A DNA stretch of 64,000 nt, taken from Xanthobacteraceae bacterium (GTDB taxonomy: Bacteria; Pseudomonadota; Alphaproteobacteria; Rhizobiales; Xanthobacteraceae). Both the position numbers and the translations under genes were made by a program. Below are positions 8,939-18,486 of this stretch, one piece after another (position 1 is the first letter of the stretch; each line of letters begins with the position of its first letter). The stretch is from positions 476,369 to 540,368 of the forward strand of contig JALHLQ010000001.1 of the NCBI GenBank assembly GCA_022844485.1, written 5' to 3'. Below the pieces are notes generated by a model. The model was not told where the DNA came from. It saw only the letters and a program-made list of their open reading frames with translations, and made no database searches.

Positions 8939-10039
8939 TTAAGATAGCCGCGAGACGACATCGTCGGCGATCGAGAGCGCCGCCGTGAGTCCGGGCGACT
9001 CGATTCCGAATAACTGCACAAGCCCCGGCACGCCGTGCTCGGCCGGGCCGTCGATCACGAAATCGGCGGCCGGCTCGCCCGGACCCGTGAGTTTCGGACG
9101 GATTCCCGAGTAGTCGGGAATCAGCTTGCCGTCCGGGAGCCCCGGCCAGTACCGGCGGATGCTCGCATAGAACGACTGCGCACGCTGCGGATCGACGTCG
9201 TAATGTTCGCGCGAGACCCACTCGACGTCAGGCCCGAAACGCATGCGGCCGGCGAGGTCCAGCGTCACATGCGTTCCAAGGCCGCCGTCGACCGGGGCGG
9301 GATAGATGAGGCGGGTGAAGACGGGTCGTCCGGCATAGGCGAAGTAATTTCCCTTTGCGAGAACGAGGGGCGGCACGCGTTCCGCGGGATAACTTTCGAT
9401 CATTCGCGCCACCGCCTGCGCGCGCAAACCGGCGGAGTTGACAATCGCATCGACGAACAGCGAGCCGGCTTCCGCGTCATCGAATTGTACGCGCCAAAGC
9501 TCGGCCTGCCGTGCAGCCTTTGCAACAGGCGTATTGAAAGCGACGACGCCGCCTTGACTCTCGAGATCGCCTTGCAGCGCGAGCATGAAGGCGTGGCCGT
9601 CAATGATCCCGGTTTCGTTCGAGTGAACGGCTGCAATGCAAGACAATGCGGGCTCCAGCCGGATCGCCTCGGCCCGCTCCAGGAGCGCGAGCCCTTCCAC
9701 TCCGTTGACGAGCCCCTGCTTGTGGATCGTTTCGATTTTTACGCGCTCGGGATCGCTGGTGGCGACAATCAGCTTGCCGCACCTGCGGTGCGGGATGCCA
9801 TGCGTTTCGCAGAAAGAATAAAGCATTCGCCGGCCTCGAACGCAGTGATGCGCGCGTAGCGAATGCGCCGGATAATACATGCCGGCATGGATGACCTCGC
9901 TGTTGCGTGAGGAAATGCCGGCGCCGATCGTGCCTGTCGCTTCGGCAACGATGACCTCGTGGCCCGCGCGCGCAAGGGCTCGCGCACAGGCAAGGCCGAC
10001 GACGCCGGCGCCGATCACCAGTACTTGCATCCGCTTCAT
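8939..10039 (-). CDS. LhgO-like NAD(P)/FAD-dependent oxidoreductase
   Basis: A 366-residue flavoprotein of the DAO/L-2-hydroxyglutarate oxidase group. The FAD-binding motif VIGAGVVGLACARALA begins near residue 8. It is followed by the group-typical SRNSEVIHAGMYYP near 45, where the histidine region contacts flavin and substrate. Near residue 305, YSGIRPKL closes the substrate pocket, and GIESPGLTAAL near the C-terminus rebinds FAD. L-2-hydroxyglutarate is the likely substrate by family, but the enzyme could act on another 2-hydroxy acid. The ATG at 10039 gives MKRMQVLVIG; another in-frame start at 10060 would run through an inverted repeat. It is divergent from the HAD gene. Confidence 0.82.
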   Translation of the reverse strand: MKRMQVLVIGAGVVGLACARALARAGHEVIVAEATGTIGAGISSRNSEVIHAGMYYPAHSLRAHHCVRGRRMLYSFCETHGIPHRRCGKLIVATSDPERVKIETIHKQGLVNGVEGLALLERAEAIRLEPALSCIAAVHSNETGIIDGHAFMLALQGDLESQGGVVAFNTPVAKAARQAELWRVQFDDAEAGSLFVDAIVNSAGLRAQAVARMIESYPAERVPPLVLAKGNYFAYAGRPVFTRLIYPAPVDGGLGTHVTLDLAGRMRFGPDVEWVSREHYDVDPQRAQSFYASIRRYWPGLPDGKLIPDYSGIRPKLTGPGEPAADFVIDGPAEHGVPGLVQLFGIESPGLTAALSIADDVVSRLS

Positions 10040-10047
10040 CCGATCAT

Positions 10048-10070
10048 CGCGAGCGAGCAATTCGCTCGCG
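10048..10070. repeat. Inverted repeat between divergent LhgO-like and HAD genes
   Basis: Nine-base arms CGCGAGCGA and TCGCTCGCG are separated by a five-base loop GCAAT. The repeat lies in the 61-base gap between the two divergent starts (10039 minus, 10101 plus), where a shared operator would be expected. It could equally be a small dispersed palindrome. No half site of a known regulator was recognised. Confidence 0.4.
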
Positions 10071-10100
10071 CCAGCCCACGTGCTCCGCTAAGACCTCGCC

Positions 10101-10820
10101 ATGACGATGACAAGCCAAGCCCGCCCCCCATCTCGCGGTTTCTCGCATGTCGAGACCTGGGTTTTCGATCTCGACAACACGCTCTATCCGCACCACCTCA
10201 ACCTCTGGCAGCAGGTCGATATCCGCATTCGTGACTACATCGCCGAGTTCCTGAAGATCGGCCACGATGAAGCCTTTCGTTTGCAGAAGGACTACTACAA
10301 GCGCTACGGCACCTCCATGCGCGGCTTGATGAGCGAGCACGGGATGAAGCCGGACGATTTCCTCGACTTTGTCCACGAGATCGACCATTCCCCCCTGGAG
10401 CCGAATCCCGCGCTCGGGGCGGCGATCGGGAAGCTTTCGGGCCGAAAGCTGATTCTGACGAATGGCACAAAGAAACACGCCGCGGCCGTTGTAGCCCGGC
10501 TCGGAATTGGCGAACACTTTGAGGATGTGTTCGATATCGTTGCCGCCGAGATGGAGCCAAAACCCTTTCCCGAGACCTATGCCCGCTTCTTGAAAGCGCA
10601 TGATGTCGATCCGGCGCGCGCCGCGATGTTCGAAGACCTCGCGCGCAACCTGACCGTGCCCTACCATCTGGGAATGACCACAGTGCTTGTGGTGCCGGAA
10701 GGCACCCGCGAGGTGTTCCGCGAGCACTGGGAACTGGAAGGGCATAGCGCCGACCACGTGGACCATGTCACGGACGACCTTGTCGGCTTCCTGCAGGGAG
10801 TGGCCGGGCCGCGGTCCTGA
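10101..10820 (+). CDS. HAD-family pyrimidine 5'-nucleotidase
   Basis: A 239-residue haloacid dehalogenase-type phosphatase of the pyrimidine 5'-nucleotidase (SDT1/PHM8-like) subgroup. The catalytic motif FDLDNTLYP gives the nucleophile Asp23 and Asp25. Motif II is the LTNGTKKHA stretch near residue 118, and motif III/IV is around KPFPETY and MFEDLARN near 180. An alpha-helical cap lies between motifs I and II. In Rhizobiales this gene is regularly found just upstream of dapD, as here (62 bases). It probably dephosphorylates UMP or CMP-like substrates, but specificity is inferred from family only. Confidence 0.87.
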   Translation: MTMTSQARPPSRGFSHVETWVFDLDNTLYPHHLNLWQQVDIRIRDYIAEFLKIGHDEAFRLQKDYYKRYGTSMRGLMSEHGMKPDDFLDFVHEIDHSPLEPNPALGAAIGKLSGRKLILTNGTKKHAAAVVARLGIGEHFEDVFDIVAAEMEPKPFPETYARFLKAHDVDPARAAMFEDLARNLTVPYHLGMTTVLVVPEGTREVFREHWELEGHSADHVDHVTDDLVGFLQGVAGPRS

Positions 10821-10882
10821 TCGGGTGGTTGACAGGCCGCACTTGCTCCGCGACACACCCGGCCAAAGGGGGGAGCCGACGC

Positions 10883-11728
10883 ATGCCGCACGAAAAACTG
10901 GCCGCAACCATTGATGCCGCTTTCGAGAACCGCAATGCGGTCACCCCGAAAACCAAGGGGGCTGTCCGCAACGCCATCGATCAGGCGCTCGGGCTGCTGG
11001 ACTCCGGCAAGGCGCGGGTGGCCGAAAAGCAAGCCGACGGCCGCTGGCACGTGAACCAATGGCTGAAGAAGGCGGTGCTGCTCTCCTTCCGTCTGAACGA
11101 TATGACCGTGATCAGGGGCGGGCCGGGCAGGGCGGCCTGGTGGGACAAGGTGCCCTCCAAGTTCGATGGCTGGACCGCGGCAAAATTCAGGGCGGCCGGC
11201 TTTCGCGCCGTGCCGAACTGCGTGGTGCGCCGCTCCGCGTTCATCGCGCCAGGCGTCGTGCTGATGCCCTCATTCGTCAACCTGGGCGCCTATGTCGATT
11301 CAGGCACGATGGTGGATACCTGGGCGACGGTTGGCTCTTGCGCGCAGATCGGGAAGAATTGCCATATTTCCGGCGGCGCCGGGATCGGCGGCGTGCTCGA
11401 GCCGCTGCAGGCGGGACCGGTCATCATCGAGGACAACTGCTTCATCGGCGCGCGCGCGGAGGTCGCGGAGGGGGTCATCGTGCGCGAAGGCTCCGTGCTG
11501 TCGATGGGCGTGTATCTTGGCGCCTCGACCAAGATCGTGGATCGCGAGACCGGCGAGACCTTTCAGGGCGAGGTGCCGCCTTACTCGGTCGTAGTCTCCG
11601 GCACCATGCCCGGGAAGCCGATGAAGGACGGCCGGCCGGGCCCTGGGCTCTACTGCGCGGTCATCGTGAAACGCGTCGACGAGAAGACGCGCTCCAAGAC
11701 CAGCATCAACGAGTTGTTACGAGATTGA
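10883..11728 (+). CDS. dapD: 2,3,4,5-tetrahydropyridine-2,6-dicarboxylate N-succinyltransferase
   Basis: DapD transfers succinyl from succinyl-CoA to tetrahydrodipicolinate in the succinylase branch of lysine and meso-diaminopimelate synthesis. The 281-residue product has an N-terminal helical domain and a left-handed beta-helix built from hexapeptide repeats from about residue 100 to 230, including [22 protein letters not shown] and [15 protein letters not shown]. The C-terminal [14 protein letters not shown] is typical. The ATG at 10883 follows a GGGGGAG ribosome site and fits homologues; the frame extends further upstream without homology. dapE follows in 37 bases, so the two pathway genes are likely co-transcribed. 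Confidence 0.96.
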   Translation: MPHEKLAATIDAAFENRNAVTPKTKGAVRNAIDQALGLLDSGKARVAEKQADGRWHVNQWLKKAVLLSFRLNDMTVIRGGPGRAAWWDKVPSKFDGWTAAKFRAAGFRAVPNCVVRRSAFIAPGVVLMPSFVNLGAYVDSGTMVDTWATVGSCAQIGKNCHISGGAGIGGVLEPLQAGPVIIEDNCFIGARAEVAEGVIVREGSVLSMGVYLGASTKIVDRETGETFQGEVPPYSVVVSGTMPGKPMKDGRPGPGLYCAVIVKRVDEKTRSKTSINELLRD

Positions 11729-11765
11729 CCTTGATCTCTCGGCGCTCGCGAGGGGAAGAACATTG

Positions 11766-12923
11766 ATGCCTGCCGACCCCGTCGCCATCGCCCGCGAACT
11801 CATCCGTTGTCGCTCCATAACGCCCGTCGAAGGCGGGGCACAGGCTTATCTGGAACGGGTTCTCAAGCCCGCCGGCTTCGAGGTGCATCGCGTGACCTTT
11901 GCAGAGCCCGGCGCTGACCCGGTCGAGAATATGTACGCGCGAATCGGAACTGGCGCGCCGCATCTCATGTTCGCTGGCCACACCGATGTCGTGCCGCCCG
12001 GCGACGAACGCGCCTGGTCGCATCCGCCCTTTTCCGGCGAAATCGCGGATGGAAAGCTGTACGGGCGGGGCGCCGTCGACATGAAGGGGGAAATCGCTTG
12101 CTTTGTCGCCGCGGCGCTCGACTATCTTGCCGCACATGGTGCGCCCAAGGGCTCGATCTCGCTCCTGATCACCGGGGATGAAGAAAGCGTCGCCGTCAAC
12201 GGCACGGTGAAGCTGCTGAAATGGCTGGCTGAGCGCGGCGAGCGTTTCGATCACGCGATAGTCGGCGAGCCGAGCAACCCGCACGCGCTTGGCGAGATGA
12301 TCAAGAACGGCCGCCGTGGTTCGCTCAATGGCACCCTGATCGTACAAGGCACGCAGGGTCACGTCGCCTACCCGCAGATTGCCGACAACCCGATCCGCGG
12401 CCTGATCAAGCTGGTGAGCGCGATCATGGCATCGCCGCTCGACCAGGGAAGCGAGTACTTCCAGCCTTCCAATTTGGAGTTCACGTCGATCGACGTCGGA
12501 AACAAGACCGACAATCTGATCCCGGCCGAAGCGCGCGCGCGCTTCAATATCCGCTTCAACGATCACCATAGCCTGGCGTCCCTGAGGGCCTTGATCGAGC
12601 GGCGCTGCGCGGAAGCGGCAAGCGGCGGCATCCGTTTCCGGCTTGTCTTCGACTCCTCGAATGCGAGCGCTTTCTTGACCATGCCCGGCCCGTTCACCGG
12701 CCTCGTTGCGGATGCGGTCGCCGAGATTGCGGGGCGCAAGCCGGAGCTTTCGACTGCGGGCGGAACGTCCGATGCGCGCTTTATCAAGGATTACTGCCCG
12801 GTGGTCGAGTTCGGGCTGGTGAACGCAACCTCGCACAAGGTCGACGAACACGTTCCGATATCCGACCTCGTTACGCTGACGGCGATCTATCGCCGGATCC
12901 TCGATCGTTATTTTTCTCAGTAG
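11766..12923 (+). CDS. dapE: Succinyl-diaminopimelate desuccinylase
   Basis: DapE is a di-zinc M20 hydrolase that removes succinate from N-succinyl-LL-2,6-diaminopimelate to give LL-DAP. The 385-residue product is of family length. Metal-site motifs are visible: [10 protein letters not shown] with the zinc ligand His72 and Asp74, the GRGAVDMKG bridging Asp near residue 105, GDEESV near 138 with the catalytic glutamates, and the C-terminal SHKVDEHVP zinc histidine. ATG 11766 is preferred over a TTG one codon earlier. It follows dapD closely, and its 3' end overlaps the convergent truA by 7 bases. Confidence 0.96.
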   Translation: MPADPVAIARELIRCRSITPVEGGAQAYLERVLKPAGFEVHRVTFAEPGADPVENMYARIGTGAPHLMFAGHTDVVPPGDERAWSHPPFSGEIADGKLYGRGAVDMKGEIACFVAAALDYLAAHGAPKGSISLLITGDEESVAVNGTVKLLKWLAERGERFDHAIVGEPSNPHALGEMIKNGRRGSLNGTLIVQGTQGHVAYPQIADNPIRGLIKLVSAIMASPLDQGSEYFQPSNLEFTSIDVGNKTDNLIPAEARARFNIRFNDHHSLASLRALIERRCAEAASGGIRFRLVFDSSNASAFLTMPGPFTGLVADAVAEIAGRKPELSTAGGTSDARFIKDYCPVVEFGLVNATSHKVDEHVPISDLVTLTAIYRRILDRYFSQ

Positions 12924-13654
12924 TCCACCGCGACCAGATAGAGGCCTTCGGGCGGGGCGACCGGCCCGCATGCGGGGCGCGAGCGCGCTTTGAGCGCATC
13001 CGCCATGTCGCCGATGGACCACTTGCCGTCGCCGACAAGAACAAGCGAGCCGACCATCGAGCGGACCTGGTGATGAAGGAACGACCGCGCTGACGCGTGA
13101 ATGCGCACTTCCTCGCCGGACCGCTCGACGTCCAGCCGATCGAGGGTCTTGACCGGCGATTTGGCCTGGCATTCGGCGGCCCGGAACGTCGTGAAATCGT
13201 GCTGTCCGAGCAGCGCCTGCGCGGCCTCATGCATGGCCGGCACATCGAGCGTGCGGGGAACGCGCCAGGCGCGCCCGCGATCGAGCGTCAGATCGGCGCG
13301 TCGATTGACGATACGGTAGCAGTAGTGCCGCCGTTTCGCTGAAAAGCGGGCATCGAAGCCCTCGTCCGCCTTCTCGGCCATGACGGCCGCGATGGGATGC
13401 GGCCGAAGCTGCGCGTTCAGCGCATCGCGAAGGCGGTCCGCCCGCCAGTCACACCCAAGGTCCAGATGTGCGACCTGGCCCAGGGCGTGGACGCCGGCGT
13501 CGGTACGGCCCGCGCCGGATACCGTTCTGTCTTCGCCGCTAAAGGCTTTGACAGCCCCCTCCAGCACCGCCTGAACGGATAAGCCGCCGGCTTGGACTTG
13601 CCAGCCGACGAAGGGTGTGCCGTCATATTCCAGGACGAGCTTGTAGCGGGGCAT
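12917..13654 (-). CDS. truA: tRNA pseudouridine(38-40) synthase
   Basis: TruA converts uridines 38-40 of the tRNA anticodon stem to pseudouridine. The 245-residue product has the family signature [14 protein letters not shown] with catalytic Asp52, the N-terminal [10 protein letters not shown], and [11 protein letters not shown] near residue 200. The ATG at 13654 gives [12 protein letters not shown]; the upstream 15 codons of open frame are not conserved. In relatives truA follows def-fmt on the same strand. Here a plus-strand PNPOx-fold gene lies between fmt and truA, so truA must have its own promoter or depend on read-through antisense to that gene. Confidence 0.95.
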   Translation of the reverse strand: MPRYKLVLEYDGTPFVGWQVQAGGLSVQAVLEGAVKAFSGEDRTVSGAGRTDAGVHALGQVAHLDLGCDWRADRLRDALNAQLRPHPIAAVMAEKADEGFDARFSAKRRHYCYRIVNRRADLTLDRGRAWRVPRTLDVPAMHEAAQALLGQHDFTTFRAAECQAKSPVKTLDRLDVERSGEEVRIHASARSFLHHQVRSMVGSLVLVGDGKWSIGDMADALKARSRPACGPVAPPEGLYLVAVDY

Positions 13655-13719
13655 TCCTTGATAAGCCTCAAAGGCCGCTCGGGGACGGAGGGCTAGCATA
13701 CAGGACGTTTGGAGCCGCC

Positions 13720-14232
13720 ATGAAACGTTCGTTCAAAGACCTGATCATCCGATTGCTTGACTCGCACCGCATCATGACCATCGCCACCAACCGTCCCGAC
13801 GGCTGGCCTCAGGCGACGGTCGTCGGCTACATGAACGACGGGCTCGTGATCTACTTTTTCGCCGAACGCGCAGGGCAGAAGGTGCAAAACATCAGCCGCG
13901 ACGAGCGTGTTTCCATCGCGCTGGGGAAGGACACGCCGAAGCCGCTGGATATCAAAGGTCTCTCCCTGGCCGCCACGGCTCTCGTGGTGGACGACGCCTC
14001 TGAGGTCGATCATGCCTTCCAGCTGCAGTTGAAGCGGTTTCCTGAATACCGCGTGCTGCCAAAGCCCAATCCGCGAGAAATCGCCATGGTTCGCGTCACC
14101 CCGCAGCTTGTCTCGATCATCGATTACGAAAAGGGCTTCGGCCATTCCGACCTTGTCCGCGTGTCCGAGAGCGATCTCGAAGAGTTCGTCGAAAGCCGCC
14201 GCCACCATTGGGCGGGCCAGCCGGTCAGCTAA
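13720..14232 (+). CDS. Pyridoxamine 5'-phosphate oxidase-fold family protein
   Basis: A 170-residue protein with the split-barrel flavin-binding fold. The beginning shows the family pattern [24 protein letters not shown] near residues 18-42, then [13 protein letters not shown], where flavin phosphate contacts are expected, and VSIALG. It is shorter than true PdxH and lacks its C-terminal signature, so it is more likely an F420- or FMN/heme-binding family member of unknown substrate. It is divergent from truA (65-base gap) and overlaps the convergent fmt end by 8 bases. It interrupts the usual def-fmt-truA block and may have been inserted there. Confidence 0.78.
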   Translation: MKRSFKDLIIRLLDSHRIMTIATNRPDGWPQATVVGYMNDGLVIYFFAERAGQKVQNISRDERVSIALGKDTPKPLDIKGLSLAATALVVDDASEVDHAFQLQLKRFPEYRVLPKPNPREIAMVRVTPQLVSIIDYEKGFGHSDLVRVSESDLEEFVESRRHHWAGQPVS

Positions 14233-15145
14233 GCGTCGTCCCGGCGGGGACTGGCGTCCCACGCAAGAACTCCTCCGTCTTCATGGGCGAGCGCCCGGCC
14301 CGCTGCAGCTCGAGAATACGCACCGCGCCGTCTCCGCAGGCAATCGTGAGCTCGGCGTCGAGAACGGTCCCCGGCCGGCCCGAGCCTTCGCCGCGCGTCG
14401 TGCGCAAGACCTTGGCGCGGCCGTCCCCGATTTCGCACCACGCCCCCGGAACGGGCGAGAGCCCGCGGCAATGATCGTGAACGGCTTTCCAGGATCGCGA
14501 CCAGTCGATGCGGGTTTCCGCCTTTCCGATTTTTGGCGCGTAAGTGGCGCCAAATTCGGGTTGCGGCGTGAATAGCAGCGCCCCTCGCTCCAACGCGCCG
14601 AGCGCCCGCGCCATGAGATCCGCGCCCAGTCTCGAGAGGACATCGTGCAACTCGCCGGCCGTCATGTCGGGCCCGATCGCAACCCGCTCGGCCATCGCGA
14701 TCGGTCCGGTGTCGAGGCCCTCGTCCATCTTCATCACCATGACGCCGGTCTCGGCGTCGCCGGCCATGATCGAGCGGTTGATTGGGGCGGCGCCGCGCCA
14801 GCGCGGCAACAGCGAGGCATGCAGGTTGAGGCAGCCGAGCGGCGCCGCCTCGAGGACCGCTTTCGGCAGGATCAGTCCATAGGCCACGACGATGGCGGCA
14901 TCGGCCTGATGCGCCCGAAAGGCGGCCAGCGCATCCTCGCTGCGCAGCGTCGTCGGCGTGAGCACGAGCAGCCCGGACCGGCGCGCCTCGCGCGCGATCG
15001 GCGTCTCCTGCAAGGCCAGGCCGCGCCCGGCCGGCTTCGGCGCGCGGGTATAGACCGCCGCGATCTCATAGCCGCGCCCAACCAGTTCCAGAAAGGTCGG
15101 CGCCGCGAATTCGGGCGTGCCCATGAAAACAAGGCGCAGCGGCAT
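14225..15145 (-). CDS. fmt: Methionyl-tRNA formyltransferase
   Basis: Fmt formylates the initiator Met-tRNA using 10-formyltetrahydrofolate. The 306-residue protein has the N-terminal MGTPEFAAP, the catalytic region [18 protein letters not shown] with Asn107 and His109, and [10 protein letters not shown] with Asp145. The C-terminal tRNA-binding domain covers about residues 205-300. Its ATG overlaps the def stop by one base (TGATG), a classic coupled pair: def removes the formyl group that fmt adds. The 3' end overlaps a convergent gene by 8 bases. Confidence 0.96.
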   Translation of the reverse strand: MPLRLVFMGTPEFAAPTFLELVGRGYEIAAVYTRAPKPAGRGLALQETPIAREARRSGLLVLTPTTLRSEDALAAFRAHQADAAIVVAYGLILPKAVLEAAPLGCLNLHASLLPRWRGAAPINRSIMAGDAETGVMVMKMDEGLDTGPIAMAERVAIGPDMTAGELHDVLSRLGADLMARALGALERGALLFTPQPEFGATYAPKIGKAETRIDWSRSWKAVHDHCRGLSPVPGAWCEIGDGRAKVLRTTRGEGSGRPGTVLDAELTIACGDGAVRILELQRAGRSPMKTEEFLRGTPVPAGTTLS

Positions 15146-15660
15146 CAGTCGTCTGCCCGCTTGGCCGCTTTCGTGAATTTTTTGATCACGCGGTCCCGCT
15201 TGAGCTTGGAGAGGTGGTCAATGAACAGCACGCCGTTGAGATGGTCGATCTCATGCTGGACGCAGGTGGCGTGGAGCCCGCTCGCATCGATCTCCTGCTC
15301 TTTCCCGTCGCGGTCGAGGTAGCGCACCTTGACCCGCGCAGGCCGTTCCACTTCTTCGTAATATTCAGGAATCGACAAGCAGCCCTCTTCATAGGCCGCT
15401 TTCTCCTCCGACGCCCAGAGAATGGCAGGGTTGATCAGGACCTGCGGCTGCTTTTCTTCGTCTTTCTTCGCGAGATCCATGATCACGATCCGCTTTGGCG
15501 CCCCCACCTGGATCGCCGCCAGGCCGATTCCAGGCGCCTCGTACATGACTTCAAACATCTCCTCGATCAGTCGGCGCACCTCCGCGTCAACCGTTTTGAC
15601 CGGTTCCGAGACGAGCCGCAGCCGTTTGTCGGGAATGATAAGAATCTCACGCCGAGCCAT
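15145..15660 (-). CDS. def: Peptide deformylase
   Basis: Peptide deformylase is a metal enzyme that removes the N-formyl group from nascent proteins. The 171-residue product has all three family motifs: [10 protein letters not shown] (residues 44-53), EGCLSIP with metal ligand Cys94, and HEIDH with His136, Glu137 and His140. The length is normal. It is the first gene of a def-fmt minus-strand unit, and its start faces rmuC across an 85-base divergent gap that should contain promoters for both. Confidence 0.97.
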   Translation of the reverse strand: MARREILIIPDKRLRLVSEPVKTVDAEVRRLIEEMFEVMYEAPGIGLAAIQVGAPKRIVIMDLAKKDEEKQPQVLINPAILWASEEKAAYEEGCLSIPEYYEEVERPARVKVRYLDRDGKEQEIDASGLHATCVQHEIDHLNGVLFIDHLSKLKRDRVIKKFTKAAKRADD

Positions 15661-15745
15661 GCGCGCGATGTAGGAGGAAGCAACCCGGGGGTCAATCCGT
15701 TCGCTCTTCGTTCCAGGGGCGGCGCGAATCGGTTAGGAGAGGGGG

Positions 15746-16939
15746 ATGTCGAACACTGTCCTGAGCATTGGCCCGTTCGCGTTGACTGGGCCAGAGGCCC
15801 TTTCCGCGCTTGCGGCCATGATCGCCGCGGCGCTTGTTGCGCTGGCGGTGCTCACTTTGCGCTCGTCGCGCGCGCGTAGCACGGAAGCCGAAATGCAGGC
15901 CATGCGCGCCGAGGAGATTGAGGAGCGCATGGGTGAACTCGCCCGCATGCAGGCCGAGATGACTGGGCGGCTTCAAGCGGTCGGCGAGACGCTGACCGGA
16001 CGGCAGGCCGAACTGACACGCGTCATGGCTGAACGCCTCGATGCCGTGAGCCAGCGCGTTGGCCAGTCGATGGATACGACGGCGCACCGCACGGCGGAGA
16101 GCTTGCGTGTCCTCCATGAGCGGCTGGCGGTCATCGACAGCGCGCAGAAAAACATCACCGATCTTTCCACCCAGGTGACGTCGCTGCGGGATGTCCTCAG
16201 CAACAAGCAGTCGCGCGGCGCTTTTGGACAGGCCCGCATGGAAGCGATCGTCGCCGACGGACTCCCAAAAGGTTCGTTCGCGTTCCAGCACACGCTGTCC
16301 AACAGCAAACGCCCCGATTGCGTGATCTTCCTTCCGAGCGATCCGCGCCCTCTGGTCATCGACGCCAAGTTTCCCCTGGAGGCCTTCACGGCCCTGCGCG
16401 ACGCGACCAATGATGAGGGGCGAAAACTGGCGGCGCAACGCCTGCGACAGGATGTGCAGCGCCACGTAAACGACATCTCCGAGCGCTACCTCATTCCCGG
16501 CGAGACGCAGGAACTCGCCTTGATGTTTGTGCCCTCGGAGTCCGTATACGCCGAACTGCATGACGGGTTCGACGATTTGATTCAGAAGGCTTATCGCGCT
16601 CAGGTGGTGCTGGTCTCGCCGTCGCTGTTGATGCTTGCGATCCAGGTGATGCAGCAAATCCAGAAGGATGCGCGCATGCGCGAGGCCGCGCACGTGATCC
16701 GCACCGAGGTGGGACATCTCATCGACGATGTCGGACGTTTGCGCGAGCGCGTGCTCAAGTTGCAGCAGCATTTCGGACAGGTGACCGAGGATGTCGCTCA
16801 GGTGCTGATCTCAGCCGATAAGATCACGAAGCGGGGCGGCCGCATCGAATCGCTGGAATTCGAGGGTGACGAATCCGCCCGCGAGGCCCGCATGGTGATC
16901 CCCGGACCCATTACGCGAACAGTGGCTGCGGCCGAGTGA
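15746..16939 (+). CDS. rmuC: DNA recombination protein RmuC
   Basis: RmuC family proteins limit DNA inversions and are thought to be membrane-tethered nuclease-like proteins. The 397-residue product has one N-terminal membrane helix (about residues 17-38), a long coiled coil rich in E, M, R and A (about 45-150), and the conserved C-terminal domain. The latter includes DCVIFLP, LVIDAKFPLEAF and FVPSESVYAEL. The ATG at 15746 has a GGGGGATG-type lead and is accepted. It is divergent from def. No other gene of the same function lies nearby. Confidence 0.93.
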   Translation: MSNTVLSIGPFALTGPEALSALAAMIAAALVALAVLTLRSSRARSTEAEMQAMRAEEIEERMGELARMQAEMTGRLQAVGETLTGRQAELTRVMAERLDAVSQRVGQSMDTTAHRTAESLRVLHERLAVIDSAQKNITDLSTQVTSLRDVLSNKQSRGAFGQARMEAIVADGLPKGSFAFQHTLSNSKRPDCVIFLPSDPRPLVIDAKFPLEAFTALRDATNDEGRKLAAQRLRQDVQRHVNDISERYLIPGETQELALMFVPSESVYAELHDGFDDLIQKAYRAQVVLVSPSLLMLAIQVMQQIQKDARMREAAHVIRTEVGHLIDDVGRLRERVLKLQQHFGQVTEDVAQVLISADKITKRGGRIESLEFEGDESAREARMVIPGPITRTVAAAE

Positions 16940-17024
16940 TAAGGGTTTCCCTGAACGAAGAGCTCTGATAGGCAGCCCGCGGCCCGTCAAGATCATGGGA
17001 CCACCGGTACTAACCAGGCACCGA

Positions 17025-18416
17025 ATGACCGCCGCACCCTCTGTCGATTCCACGACGCCTCAGCGCGCCCGGCTTGGCGATAGCCTCGCGGTCTATCTGC
17101 AGCCTCGCGTGCTGATCGTGACCTTCCTTGGATTTGCATCCGGCCTGCCGCTCGCGCTGTCCGGCTCGACACTTCTCGTTTGGATGCGCGAGTCCAACGT
17201 GGACCTCGGCACGATCGGCCTGTTCGCCTTGGTCGGCACGCCCTACACGCTGAAGTTCCTCTGGGCCCCGGTCGTCGATGCGCTTGATGTGCCGGTCTTC
17301 TCGCGCTGGTTCGGCCGCAGGCGCGGCTGGCTTCTCTTTTCTCAAGTCCTCCTTGCTTGCACGATTGTCTTTCTCGGTCTGCTTGATCCGGCGAGCGCAC
17401 CCTTCATGGTCGCGCTTGGCGCGTTGCTGGTGGCCGCCGCCTCGGCAACTCAGGACATCGTCATCGATGCTTTCCGGGTCGAGAGCCTGGACGAGCGTGA
17501 ACAGGCGGCCGGCATGGCGTCCTATGTCGCCGCCTATCGTATCGGCATGCTCGCCTCGACTGCCGGCGCGCTGTTTCTCGTCACCTATTTCGAGCAAAGC
17601 GCCGGTTTCGGCAAACACGCTGCATGGACGGCCGGCTACATCGCGATGGCCTTTCTCGTGTTGGTGGGCATGGTCGCCACGCTGATCGCAACTGAACCCG
17701 CCGCCGCTGCGCGGGCGAAACAGGAAGAGGCTGAGCATGCGGCCCGGATGAATCCGCTCGCGCGTGTCATCAAGGCGGCGATGGGCGCGTTCTCGGATTT
17801 TCTGACCCGCGACGCCGCTGTCGTGATCCTCGCTTTCGTCGTTCTCTACAAGTTCTGCGACGCTTTTGCCGGCACGATGACCGCGCCTTTCGTCATCGAT
17901 CTCGGCTTCACGCGCAACGACTATGCGGCGATCGTCAAAGGCGTCGGGCTTGCTGCGACGCTGATCGGCGGCTTTGCCGGCGGCGCTGTCGCACGCGCCT
18001 ATCCGCTCGCGACCAGCCTCTGGATCGGCGCGATCCTGCAGATGTTTTCCAATCTCGTCTTTTGTTGGCAAGCGGTCGTGGGCGTGAACCATTGGGCCCT
18101 GACCGCGACCATCATCGCCGAGAATTTTACGGGCGCGATCGGTACGGTGATTTTCGTCGCCTATCTGTCGGCGCTCTGCAAAAGCCCGCTTCACACCGCG
18201 ACGCAATTTGCGCTGCTCACGGCGCTTGCCGCCGTGGGGCGAACCTATCTCTCGGCCCCGGCTGGCTTTGTCGCGGAGGCAACCGGCTGGCCGTTTTTCT
18301 TCATCTTGAGCGCCCTGGTCGCGCTGCCGAGCCTGGCCTTGCTTGCGTGGCTTCAAAGCCGCGGACACTTCGAGCGGCTGTCGAAAAAGCCTGCCCTCGC
18401 GGCCAACGACGCCTAG
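17025..18416 (+). CDS. ampG: AmpG-like MFS transporter
   Basis: A 463-residue major facilitator family permease resembling AmpG, which imports anhydro-muropeptides from the periplasm for cell-wall recycling. Twelve or more hydrophobic helices are visible. Family features include GFASGLPLALSGSTLLVWM near residue 30, GTPYTLKFLWAPVVD near 68, and AASATQDIVIDAFRVE near 135. The ATG at 17025 is tentatively chosen; an in-frame ATG at 16995 is also possible and neither has a strong ribosome site. The stop is followed at once by a long hairpin. AmpG substrate is inferred from family similarity. Confidence 0.82.
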   Translation: MTAAPSVDSTTPQRARLGDSLAVYLQPRVLIVTFLGFASGLPLALSGSTLLVWMRESNVDLGTIGLFALVGTPYTLKFLWAPVVDALDVPVFSRWFGRRRGWLLFSQVLLACTIVFLGLLDPASAPFMVALGALLVAAASATQDIVIDAFRVESLDEREQAAGMASYVAAYRIGMLASTAGALFLVTYFEQSAGFGKHAAWTAGYIAMAFLVLVGMVATLIATEPAAAARAKQEEAEHAARMNPLARVIKAAMGAFSDFLTRDAAVVILAFVVLYKFCDAFAGTMTAPFVIDLGFTRNDYAAIVKGVGLAATLIGGFAGGAVARAYPLATSLWIGAILQMFSNLVFCWQAVVGVNHWALTATIIAENFTGAIGTVIFVAYLSALCKSPLHTATQFALLTALAAVGRTYLSAPAGFVAEATGWPFFFILSALVALPSLALLAWLQSRGHFERLSKKPALAANDA

Positions 18417-18418
18417 CA

Positions 18419-18461
18419 GCATTTTCCGGCCAAGCGGCACCGGTTGGCCGACAGAAAATGC
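18419..18461. repeat. Palindromic repeat / possible bidirectional terminator between ampG and recR
   Basis: Outer arms GCATTTTC (18419-18426) and GAAAATGC (18454-18461) enclose inner arms CGGCCAA (18427-18433) and TTGGCCG (18444-18450). Together they give a long imperfect hairpin between the convergent ends of ampG and recR, where it may end transcription from both sides. The core (AAG, GG, ACCGGTT, GGCC) closely matches the second palindrome of the 111-base tandem repeat at the right edge of the window, including the adjoining AGAAAATGCGA. It therefore looks like one copy of a dispersed repeat family. Confidence 0.6.
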
Positions 18462-18486
18462 GACAGGCTCTGGTTGCGCGCGCGGC

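Noticed and set aside
11706..13172. A 488-residue minus-strand open frame over dapE
   Set aside because: dapE carries all metal-site motifs on the plus strand; this frame has no domain and runs into truA.
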